Position numbers and translations under genes: made by a program
Notes under the pieces: model-generated
Told to the model about the DNA's origin: nothing
Databases searched by the model: none
What the model saw: the letters and a program-made list of their open reading frames with translations, nothing else
Origin: Cryptomeria japonica
Taxonomy: Eukaryota > Streptophyta > Pinopsida > Cupressales > Cupressaceae
Assembly: GCF_030272615.1 (NCBI RefSeq)
Contig: NC_081411.1
Span: forward strand, 43,767,017-43,831,016
Direction of reading: 5' to 3'
DNA: 64,000 nucleotides
Shown: positions 22,195 to 32,659 of the stretch, one piece after another
How positions within the stretch are numbered: position 1 is the stretch's first letter
Layout of the letters: every line of letters begins with the position of its first letter

Positions 22195-24228
22195 TCCTAG
22201 CCTTGGCCTTGTCTAGGACGTGTTCCTTGAAAAGCTTGAGGATGGGGAGGATTATTACTTGCATTTGCATTAGGAGGTACAAATCTGCCCTTTGGGGGAG
22301 GTGGTTCTGTCAATGGTGCCTTGCCTTGGCTTCTGAGGTTGTAATTGTTCTTGGTTTGAAAGGCTTGCGCATCATAAACACATGGTTCACCTTCAACTTC
22401 TTCTTGAAACTCTTTGTAGAGGAATGTGTCAACCAACATTGTTGTATTAACCTTTTATGGTTCCTCATTAGAGCACCCTTTCGGTTGAGAGTTAGCTTGA
22501 GCGATCCTAATCATTTTCTCAAAATGGGCACAATTGACTTCCGAATGCGATGCTCTATCGTGCAACCTACACCAATTAGTTAGTAAATTCATATCTACTA
22601 AGTTAACACTTTGCATATTATTTTGGTTCTCTTGCGTCAGGATGGTCATGGTTTACCCCACCATTGTTTGGACCCATGTTCCATTGTCTATTGTATAGTT
22701 TGGAGTTATACCTTTGATTTTGATTTTGATTATTATAGCCTCGTTGATTATTATACACTTGGGGTTGGTTGTATCCTCCTAGAGGATTCATCTTTACTTA
22801 ACTAAGATCTGAAGTAACTAATGAAATCATCTTCTTTAATGCTTCTACTTCAGCAAATATGTGTGACCCTTGACTCTCAGGCATCGTATTCGAGGCTTGG
22901 TTTGTTGTGTGTAAATTACCAAACTGTTGACTTGTCCATGCATTTGACCAATGTATTGTGTTTGGATAGGGGCAACATTAGCATTGTTCTGCCAAGTTAA
23001 AGCTTGAGCAACAAATTGTTGACTAGCTTGAGGTTGAGGTGCATAAAGTGGTATCCGGTTCATTGTTGGGGCTCTTATTGGTAAGGGTGATGCTACCCCA
23101 AGGAGTTGGTTATAATTTCCTTGGTTCACTCCTATGGGCAAGTTGTATCCAATTTCCCCGAGTGTTTGATTCAATTCTTCATTCATGTTGATTTCCAAGG
23201 TATTCCTTTGATCTTTAGGCACACTCTTCTTGATAATAATCACACTCCATGGGTCAATGGCTCTCAAATACGAATCAATTGCTACATTTGGTGCTACTTG
23301 ATAAGGAACTTGTAACCTCTTGCATGCCCTTTGAAATTTGGTATTGAAATTTGTCAAAGGTTCATTAGGTGACTAACTTCTTAAGGGAGGCAAACTGATG
23401 ATACAATGTTCTAGGATCAACATACACTCAAAATTGATCAATAAAAAATTTCTCTAAAACATCCCAACCATTAATGGAATTTTCTGCTAGAGTCAAATAC
23501 CAATTATACTTGTTTTCCCCAAGTGAATATGGGAAAAGTCTACATACCACATCTTGATGTTTCATGTTGTTACGAACCACTTCATCCTTAAATGCTTCAA
23601 TATGCTCATCTACAGTCCTAGGTCCCCCGAAGTAGAACTTACTATAAAATTTATCTGGGTTCCTAGGTAGTTTGTGTATCCCTCCAGGTATATTTCCCAA
23701 TGGCATGTGATCTTGTTTAAAGTAGGCCATTGTAGGTGGTGATGGTGAACATTGAGTTATGAAAGGTGCAGCGATGGGTTGAGGACTAGGGATTAGTTGG
23801 TCTTCTACGTTGGGTTTGGATGATTGTGTTGGTGAGGATGTTGAAGGTTGTCCCTTAGCTTTATTTTTCTTCTTCCTAGTTGTAGGTCCTAACTCTACTA
23901 AGTCCGATGGAGAAGAGTTACTCCTAAGAACTTTGTAAAACCTCTCCGGAGACAAAGATGATATACGATCCAACTTAATAACTCAATTTGTTGGTTGTGG
24001 AGGAGGTGGTTGGGGGTATCTTTGTGCAATAATTTTCCTTTGTGCCTCTACTTCTATGCGTATACCTCTTTGCCTTTCATTGTCAAGGACTTGTCTTGCT
24101 CGCAACCAATCACTATGATTCCTTCTACTATCCAAAGCAAGAATGTATAGCTGGGAAATGATGTCATCTTGTTCATAATTGAGGTTGGGTTGTGTGAATG
24201 GTAAAAATTCCTCTCCTAGGAGTACCAT
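22195..24228 (-). pseudogene. F gag
   Basis: The start ATG is at 24228, 77 bp from the LTR. The N-terminal part (MVLLGEEFLPFTQP) contains RQRGIRIEVEAQRK and ends in a proline-rich run. The frame is interrupted by a TGA near 23980 and resumes at 23973. The capsid-type retrotransposon gag domain follows with KFYFGGPRTVDEHIEAF and CRLFPYSLGENKYNWYL (about 23660-23430). Another stop at 23428 precedes the continuation (TNFNTKFQRACKRLQVPY). A Gln/Pro/Asn-rich region comes next, then the Cys/His motif WCRLHDRASHSEVNC (about 22530-22575). Gag forms the particle and binds RNA. At least three stops make this copy inactive. Confidence 0.8.
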
Positions 24229-24304
24229 GTTATGTCATAGTGTGACTATGCAATTGGATGTTGAGGGGATTTGTGTTTTAGGCCCCCCTTCTAGCACCAG
24301 TTTC
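24229..24304 (-). other. Leader and primer-site position of F
   Basis: Directly beside the right LTR the minus strand reads GAAACTGGTGCTAGAAGGGG, the expected place for the primer binding site (TGGTGCTAGAAG). I cannot assign the tRNA. The leader is only 76 bp before the gag ATG. Confidence 0.5.
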
Positions 24305-25249
24305 TGTTGACGGGTGTTTTGTCACACTCACCAATAGTTAGGTAGTGTATGTAAACACTCACCACCTCTCCTAAAAAACAATAAGTTTTGGGAAACTAAA
24401 TACTCCAAGGTCTCTATGGTCGGGTCTCGACGATGATGGGTAGCTCAATGGTTGATGTGATTATACTTGTCAAAGGGCCTGCTAGTTGAAACAACTTCCA
24501 ATAACTTAACTTATTTTTTTTGTATTTTCTTATTTAGATTCTCTTTCAAAATAAATAGAAAAAGATAGATCAGGGGTACAAGAAAATAAATTTGAAACCA
24601 ATACAATAACAACTTAATGAACTACGCTATTAACACCCTGCAATCTAAATATCATCAATATCATTCAAACCAGCATTCAAAAACACACCTCCAATAAATA
24701 TGCAAAGTCATGCAACCTCACAAATTCACGAAAAATGAATATTACCACAATATTGTTCTATCACATCAATTCTTATACACCACTTGCATGCGCAATATGA
24801 TTCATAAAGCAATAAAACATAAGATCAAAACAAGTTGTTGATTTCAAATAATAGACATTACCATATTGCAAAGAACAAATTCATAGCACATACGCATAGA
24901 TCAAGAAATCTATAAGTTGCTTCTTGTATTAACTCCAAAGAATGTCCAAAAATCTTCTAAACTCATATAATCTATATATAAAAAGTATCTAAAATCTCTA
25001 AGTGGGCCTCAAATCATCAAATTGTGCACCCTTACAATGAAATAACTTCCCCAATTTATAGAGTTTCCTGTCCTACTTTCTAGGAAATAAATTTATCTAA
25101 ATTAAGCACTAAAAAGCAAGGAGTCACAGTTGGCATGCAAGTCTCTACCTTGAACTCCAGTTAACTATTACAAAATTGTGACTGGGTGACCATTACGAAA
25201 ACGGTGCTCTATGAACCAACACTTTGTAACCATGCAAAACTTGCTCAAT

Positions 25250-28200
25250 AATTAAAGTAAATGTTGGAGCAGTAGCTAAAGTCCCACTACTAGTGACATG
25301 CAAATTCTCAAAAATATCATGCTATCATTAGAAACTGTATGTTTATCTTTTACTTCTTTTTTATAGCTCTTGTAGTTACTAATGAAGCATGCAACTACCT
25401 CAGCACGAGGATCAACAACATGTTTGATTCTTAACTTGAACTTCTTCAAATTTTCCTTTGCATTCTTACTTCTATCCTCTAACTTCTCTACTATCTACAC
25501 AGCCTATTGACATTGAGTCACCAAGTATGTATATTTATCCATTAGCTCAACACTAAACTCAACAGAAATTTTAAAATAACATGCTACATATGAGTCCCAC
25601 TGACGGAGTACATTGTCCTCCTCCAAATGTCAAGCACTAAGAATACCAAGCCCAAAAATACAAAACAACTTCTCTACAAACTTTTCATATTTATTTATCG
25701 AGCCAAGGAGAGGAAGATAGGTATCTGTTATGTCCTTTCCATACTGTTTAAGCATCCCAATCTTTAATTCTAAAATATATATATATATATATATATAAAA
25801 GACTACAAGTTGCCAATACTATCTCGTCCCAAGAGATCTTCCTCCATTATAATATCTTCTCTGAGGCTCAAAATCTTATTCAATATCTCATATTGTTTAG
25901 AAAAAATATTGAGCTTTTGCTCCCACTATTGAGAACATGAAGCCAAAGCTCCTCCTATCTACGAGGCTTTCTTATATACCTCCATAGTATTCTGCAAAAA
26001 CAATCTAATTTTAGAAGCATTATTTTGTGCCCATGTTTTTGCAATTGCGGCCACCTTTCTCACTTCAATGAGTGTTCTCACATCACCTTCTAGAAGCGAT
26101 GAAGTTGAAGGTAAACTATCATCTACACATACATCCAATTCCTTGCCCATTTCTACAAGTAGTTGCTTATATTGTTCCAACTGCGCTTTAACTTCTGCCT
26201 GAGAACTATGTTCTTTCTCTAATTTGCTCCTTACTACACTAGTGGCAAAGTCCAAAGTATCCAATTCTCCCCACTTGGTCTGTTTACCCAATCTAACTTG
26301 TGAAACCTGGTATTTCAGGGATATTTCCCCTTCAACTTGTATAGGAGCTGCAATATCAACAATCACCTCACCAGAACTGGTTCTAGACAAATGTTGTATG
26401 GTGTTTGCCTTCTTTTTTTCCCTTGGCTCTTCAGTGATTTCTTGTTGCAAGGTAATTTTTGGCAGTACTACTTTCTTCTTCTTCTCAAAGGTGAAGCTTA
26501 ACCACTATGGTGTGTCTTCATCCTTGTCACCTTCATCTGCTATGATCTCCATAGTCACCATGTGCAACTTTTGTAACTGTTCTTCTCCTTCATCTTTCTC
26601 TTCCTCTTGACTCTTACCTTTATCCTCTTCTTGCTTAGGAATTTGAACATCTTGGGTTGAAGCACTCTGTTGAGCTTGGTTTGTTTGGAGAGCCATATCA
26701 ATATTCAACTATTGTTGTTTATGCAACTCTCCTAACCTCTTGCTCACTTCTTCTTCAAACCCTTTATCAGCTTTATCTATCTCTTTCAATCCTCCTTCAG
26801 CTGCTATTTCTTTCAACAAATTTTCTTGGTCCTCTGGAGTTAAAACCAATCTTTCATCATGTTCATCATCAAGCTCATTATTTTCTCTCTCCCCTTCAGC
26901 CGGCTACTTCTCTAGTAGATTCCACTCATCCACATCCATAGAATCCACTTGTTCTTGTTCAATCACATGTGAGTGTTTCCCAAGTAGAACTGATTTATTC
27001 CTTTTTCTTTTTCTCAACTTTCCTTTGTACCAATTGTATAATAGGTGTTCATCCTCTTTATTAGAACCGGACTCAATATTATGAATGGTCACCCTTTTAG
27101 TAGTAGGAGTTATTACTTGTGTTAATGGGGGTGACATTACTGATGTTGTAGCAAAAGTATCAGTCGGTGTAGACACAGACATTGTTATAGGAATTGTAGT
27201 AGTTGATGATGTGAAAATAGGAGATTGTGTTGTTGCAATAGGTGGAGGTTGAGTTGATGTTTTTGTTGTGTCGGGAGGAGGTTGAGTTGATGTTGTTGTT
27301 TCTTCAGCAGCCTTTCCTTTCTCATATTTCTTCATGGCACCTTCTCCTGGCATTTTCCCAATAGCAACCCTAATAGGATGTATCTCTACAAGTGACATGG
27401 TTCCTAATCCCTCCCTTATTCTATAATCTATTTCTTTCTTCAACAACTCAACCTTTTGCATTTATTTATTTACTTGTTGTGTGAGCTCCTTTGTGGTTGG
27501 CACAGGTCCAATAGCTTCCTCAGGTTATGTAGATGTATTCTTTTGAGAACCATACCTCATTCTTCGAGCTTATTCCTTGTGTACCTTTGACTAAGGATTA
27601 TCAGTGGCTAATTCTTTATGTTTTCCTTTTGAAGCACTAGGCCTAATCCTCAAACTCAGCGATTGTTTAGTTATTTTTATAAAATTTTGGGATACTTAAT
27701 CTATGTCCACTTCTTATTGTCTCAACCATCTTATATGGGATAGGGGCTTCTTATTAATTCTTTGTTCTTTATATTTTTGGTTTAATATCTCACCATCATC
27801 CCTCAATTCTTTAGGAAGATTTATCTCTATTTCAAAATCTCTTATTTGTGGTACTCTGAGCCGAGAATAATTCTTCTCCCTAACTTCAAAACTATGTTGA
27901 AGGTTAGCCAAAAGTCTTCCAACTTAGGTTTATGTCCATCATAAGCTTTTGGCATCATTTTCTTTAATTTACCATATGGATCATAATATTTGCGAGCATA
28001 ATTAAATTCTTTCAAATGTAAGTCCTGTAATTATTGCTCGGCTACCTTAGCTACTCGAATTTTTAGCAAGAAAAATAACCAATTGACATGGACAAATGAA
28101 TACCTATTTTGTGCTTTGAAGACAGTAGTGATTGCAACCCGACCGTTTGCCTGACATATTCTAAAAGTATCACCCGATCATTACAATATCTGGGCAATAG

Positions 28201-29236
28201 CATGGGATTTCCTATAAATCCACTAACCCTGATATATATAGAATGTTTATTCTAAAGGAACCAACATCCCCATTCCCTTATTACTTCCATTGCCTCTAGG
28301 CTTATTCTGTAACCTTCATCACCTGTGAGATTTATGATAACAGGGAAGAGGAAGGCATCATTTATCCTCTTGAAATTTGCTTTTGTCTTTCTTAGAGGGA
28401 GTTGAGTGTAATACTCCCATACCTTTTGCCATTCCTCATCTCCAAGTTGGCCTTTTGTTTGAAGCCCCAGAAACTTGTCTGCCCGAGCAGGCACCCAGAT
28501 AACGTAACAAGTGAAGAAGAACTTCTCTGTTCTATGCACATTAATCGGTTGATTATGTATGTTATCAGATAATATTTGGGCCCAGTCATAATATTGTTTT
28601 CCAATAAAAATAGTAGTCATAAAACATCCAGGGGTGAAAATGTCGGCAATCTGGTTTACCAAATACCTTGCTCAACATGATTATTAGGTCTCGTTGTGGC
28701 TCTTTGAAATCAGCCCTTACAATATCATTGGCTTTTAAACCCATCATTCACTCCTCTTTGAGCTAGTGTTCATTCATGTCCCTCTTACAGGAAGTTGCAC
28801 CCTTATCCCATACTTCTGCAGTTTCCTCCTCAGTAGTCAATGGGAATTCATCACTTGATGGAACACCAAATACCAAACCTAGCATGTCGGATGATAAGCC
28901 TATCACTGTCTGGCCTTTGTCATCTACATATTTCCGAGTATCCGCATTATAGAATTATGCAATGGTCATTATGAGCTTTGGGGCTTGTAAAGATTGTGGA
29001 AAAAATTATTGCCTCCACTAGCCCTAACCTCTTGATCCTCGTATAAGGAGCATCCAACCTTGGTTTGTCCAACTATGTTCTGATATCTTCTAACTCTATG
29101 TGACCTACTTCAGTATCTGTTACCCATTTGATCTGATCTTCCAGTTTGGAAGCACAAGTATGACCCTGGTAGTGGTACTTCATGTTTTTAGGTAGCTAAT
29201 CCATTTATTTAACCTTCTTACTAGATGTTGGGTCCA
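25250..29236 (-). pseudogene. LTR-internal ORF of F, right copy (about 1,300 codons)
   Basis: The start is near 29236 (MDPTSSKKVK). An N-terminal part contains IKWVTDTEVGHIELEDIR (about 29120-29060) and then a core (28662-28252) with GKQYYDWAQIL, FFFTCYVIWVPAR, VWEYYTQLPLR and FKRINDAFLFPVI. Next are PQIRDFEIEINLPKEL (27911-27714), a Pro/Thr-rich low-complexity stretch (27461-26904), Glu-rich blocks (26708-26505) and a coiled-coil-like block (26450-25959) with KSKLEKEHSSQAEVKAQLEQ-type heptads. The C-terminus ends near 25280. Stops break the frame throughout. The ORF is on the same strand as gag-pol and lies between the LTR TATA box and the primer site, so a full-length transcript would carry it as first ORF. 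Function is unknown. Confidence 0.65.
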
Positions 29237-29309
29237 TTTAATTACTCTAATCTACAAGAAAGAACCAAAAATCAGCTTATAATATAGTCAAAACATCAAT
29301 TTTATCACC

Positions 29310-30255
29310 CACTTCGGGACTTTGGGGTTTCGAGGTGGGAAAACCCTTTTAAAGATAAATAACTTCAGAACTCTCGGGTTCCGAGGTCAAGTGTTTGGAA
29401 CGATTCACGGGACTTTGGAGTTTCGAAGTCCCGGGGTGGCTCAGTTAAATGTCAAAAAAGATGGTCTAGAACTCTAGGGTTCCGGGTTTAAAAAAGTGGC
29501 CTAAGGAAAAACTTCAGAATTCCTAGACTCTGGGGTTCCGAGGTTGGGTAAAACATAGGACCTCAGGATTCTGGGGTTCTAGAAACCCTGACCTAGGGTA
29601 CACGAACAACACAAAAACACACAAAATGAGAAAACCTAAACTAGAAAAAAATAGAAAATCTAAACTAAGAAAAGACATGAGACAGAAAGAAATCCACCAA
29701 CTTGGCGAGAGAAAATGCGCGAAACTTGGCAACACGGAGCCACTAACTTTGTAAGTCAGAGTTGGAAAACTAGAAAGATTGAATGCACAAATGAACTTTG
29801 AAAAGTTCATTTTTCCTATTTATACCCCCCAATAAGTTGTCTGTACAATTGGCTTAAACATAACCTCAGGAGTCCGGGTTCCGGACTCCCGAGATGACAG
29901 ACAAAAGAAACATGAACACACCTCGTGACTTCGGGGTTCCAGAGTGTGTCTCAACATCAAGCAGGGCATCTCAGGATTCTGGGGTTCTGATGACGAAACA
30001 ACTTTGGGATTCTGGGGATCCGGAGTTCTGACGTTCACAAACAAATAGGCGACAAAACACAAAGAACTCAAAATCTTGGGATTCCGAGATTCTGAGGCTT
30101 CAACGAAAAAGAACAAGGCAAGACCTCAGGACTTCAGGGTTCCATAGTTTCGAAGTCTTGACCAAAGACATGAAACAAAGAGCCTACCTCAGAACTCTGA
30201 GGTTCCAGGGTAGAACTCAAAACAAAGCAAATAACACCTCAAAACTCTGGGGTGT
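29310..30255 (-). repeat. GGGTTCC-type degenerate repeats, right LTR of F
   Basis: This is the counterpart of the array at 14479-15480: degenerate copies of CTCTGGGGTTCCGAGGT-like words on both sides of the TATA box. Confidence 0.55.
29817..29824 (-). promoter_or_regulatory. TATA box of F, right LTR
   Basis: TATAAATA on the minus strand, about 540 bp from the LTR 5' end. As this is the 5' LTR for the minus-strand element, it would drive the genomic transcript. Confidence 0.6.
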
Positions 30256-30359
30256 TAAAGGCAAAAACTAAGAAAAGAAAAACTACCAAAAGAAAAAGAG
30301 AGGGGACCCATATTTTCAAGACAAGGAAACTGATGGGATTAGGTATGTTGGGCATAACA

Positions 30360-32085
30360 GGACCATGACCATCATATCCCATGTGTAGCATGATTTTTAA
30401 ACCTTTGCCATATTGTTTTGTGGGTACTTTGATGTTAAGAACAACTACTTTAGATTTCTCCTCATCTTTGTAGAGCCAATTGAGGACATCCTTATCCTTT
30501 GTTTCATTAGCTAGGGTTCCTGCTTGAACAAATGCTCCACCAAAGAGTTTGATGGGTTGTGAAGATTTTTGTTTGGATGTTGATGGTTGTCCATGAGATT
30601 TTGGTGAAACTGACAATTTTGATAGACATAAGGATGGTTCAAAGGAATATTCTCCCATACCTTTATCTTTTAGCTGAATCTTTTTCTTAAAATCTATTGA
30701 TAAATATTTGAGTTGGGTTTCACTACTTGCTGACATAGAAGAGAGAGCTTCCCAGTTGTGTGGTACAAGGACATTTTGATTTGTCTTGAGATTGTTGCAG
30801 TACTAGAAGGGATTCGTGTCTGCTGATATGGAAATTTCTTGTTCATTGTAGGGCAATTTCACACATTGGTGGCATGTGGATGGTACTGCCTACATTTCAT
30901 GGATCCAAGGTTGACCCAATAGTATGTTGTAGGACAATTTTATGTCCAAGACTTGGAAAATAGTATCCTTCTGAATTGGTCCCACTCTGATGGGTAAGAC
31001 CACTAGTCCTTCTAAGGATATCTCTTCATCACCATATGCTTTGATGGTTATTTTCTTCTTTGGATCTATATCATATTCAGAGAAACCTAATGCATGGATA
31101 ATCTTAAGGTACATATATTTTGGTCAACTCCTCCATCTATTAGTGCGCATTTGATTCGATGTTTGTAGACTAAAACTTCAATATGGAGAGGAGTGTTATG
31201 TGGATGACTCAAGGAGATATCATCATGCTCAAAAAAGGACAAAGTGTGAGGCATAACTAAATGTCCCACCATGGCTTGGAATCGATCAATATCAAAATTG
31301 GTTGGTGCCATAGTGTCCACAAGAGCCCTTTCTAGAATGTCTTTGTGCAGTGGTGAGATTTTTAGAAGCTCGAGTATTGATATTTGGGCAAGTGCCTTTA
31401 GTAATTGATCTACCAAGTTGTATTGATTTGAAGGATTTGTTTTGGATGTACTTCCTTTCAATACAAACTTGGATTGAGCTCATGTGGTTACATTGACAGG
31501 TTTGTGTTCTTGTTTATCTTTGATCTTGATGACATTTATCTGGTTATTTGATGTGGAAATGTGATTGATAACATTATCATAGATATAATTCACTTTCTTG
31601 TCCTTCTCATTTGATGGTTCTCCCTTTTGATAATTTGGGAGAGTATTTTTAAATGCATCATGATCATCATTTGTTTTATGTCCCTCTACCGTTATATCGC
31701 CTTTGTCAAGTAGATCTTGAACTAGGTTTTTTAATCTTTGGCAATCATTAGTTCTACGACATTTTCTTCTATGATACTCGCAATGATGCACATCATTCCA
31801 CCATGATGTTTTGACTTGTGGTTCAAAATCTTGTATATCAGGCAATGTTATGAGTTTGTTTGCCAGGAGCTCTTTGAATGCTGACTCGAGTGATTTCCCC
31901 AAAGGTGTGAATTTTCTTTGATATGGTGTAGGGGTTGGTTTAGAATTTTTTTTTGGATTGTTTGTAGGTGTAGTATTTCCTGATAAGTTCAAAATCAGTT
32001 GCTTGGATTTTATGTTATGGGCGTCGACTACGCCATCATTAACAATGTTTTTGTTTCTCGTCCAAAATTTTGATTTGTCAGTATT
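30360..32085 (-). pseudogene. Gypsy element E, piece 3: gag C-terminus, protease, G-patch
   Basis: Minus-strand blocks in order. The gag C-terminal part (32085-31480) has a Cys/His motif CEYHRRKCRRTNDC followed by LKNLVQDLLDKGDI. The linker (31461 on) has ISILELLKISPLHKDILE. Protease-like sequence follows with CALIDGGVDQNI (about 31150) and LSYNILLGQPWIHEM (about 30900). A tail carries LKIMLHMGYDGHGP, the start of a G-patch-like motif, at 30360-30420. A frameshift lies near 31090-31110. The block ends at the F insertion and continues at 8061. Layout and motifs match Tat-type gypsy elements and element C. Confidence 0.8.
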
Positions 32086-32470
32086 GGGTAAGTGCACAAA
32101 GTTGTGTCCACTCAGTGTGGAAGTTTTACACTTAGAAAAAAATGGCAAATCTCACGGAGCGCATGAGAAACAAAACAGGATCCCGTTTCACATTGGGATC
32201 CCAAGCCAAATTTGAAATGGGATCCCGTTTAGCTTCGGGATCTCAAGCCTAGATCTAAGAAACCGGATCCTGTTTCAAAAACAAAACGGGATCTCATTTC
32301 CTTTTTTAAAAAAAAAAAACAATTATTTTTATTTTTTATTTTTATTTTTTTAATTTTTTTTTGTTAAAATTTATTTTATAAAAAATACAAGCTATATATA
32401 CATGAAATATAAAATTTATATATAAGTCACATTTCTCTTTGTCTTTTTTTTCCTTTCTATCTCACTTTGT
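32086..32470 (+). repeat. Left inverted arm of the TIR element
   Basis: The arm has the terminal GGGTAAGTGCA, about six GGATCCCGTTT-type palindromic words between 32175 and 32300, an A/T-rich block, then TATATACATGAAATATAA and a CT-rich stretch. It is inverted relative to 35575-36682. Confidence 0.65.
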
Positions 32471-32659
32471 CTCCTCTCTCCCAAAATCTAAAACTATGTC
32501 TCTACCTCTCTCTCACGTCCTTAACTCTTTACTCTTTATCTTCGCTATCTCTATACACCTCCCCTTACCCCCTACCTACCTATATTTCTCTAAATATACA
32601 TATCTACCTCTCTCTTAGCGTACCATCTCTCTCTCCCAACCAACTTATCTTTCTCTACA

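Larger units (their letters stand above)
8062..30359 (-). mobile_element. Element F: Ty3/gypsy retrotransposon with ~6 kb LTRs
   Basis: A 22.3 kb element inserted in the G-patch coding region of E, flanked by AGACC (8057-8061) and GGACC (30360-30364). Two direct LTRs (8062-15556 and 24305-30359) bracket a minus-strand internal region of 8.75 kb: leader, gag, protease, RNase H, RT, RNase H and integrase, from right to left. The left LTR is longer only because it contains a 1424 bp solo LTR with its TSD; without it the two lengths are 6066 and 6055 bp. Orientation is set by the coding strand, by the gag start 77 bp from the right LTR, and by a TATA box on the minus strand in each LTR. Both LTRs carry a long sense reading frame. 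All genes carry stops. Confidence 0.85.
24305..30359 (-). repeat. 5' LTR of F (6055 bp)
   Basis: It is the uninterrupted copy of the F LTR, TGTTGACGGG at 24305 to GCATAACA at 30359, next to the TSD GGACC. It holds the same parts as the left LTR: promoter repeats (29310-30255), TATA box (29817-29824), the LTR-internal reading frame (29236 to about 25250), and about 0.9 kb without coding signal (24305-25250). A TA microsatellite lies at 25774-25797. Confidence 0.85.

Noticed and set aside
22203-22583. Plus-strand frame opposite gag of F
   Set aside because: Shadow of the gag coding strand; no domain and no conservation.
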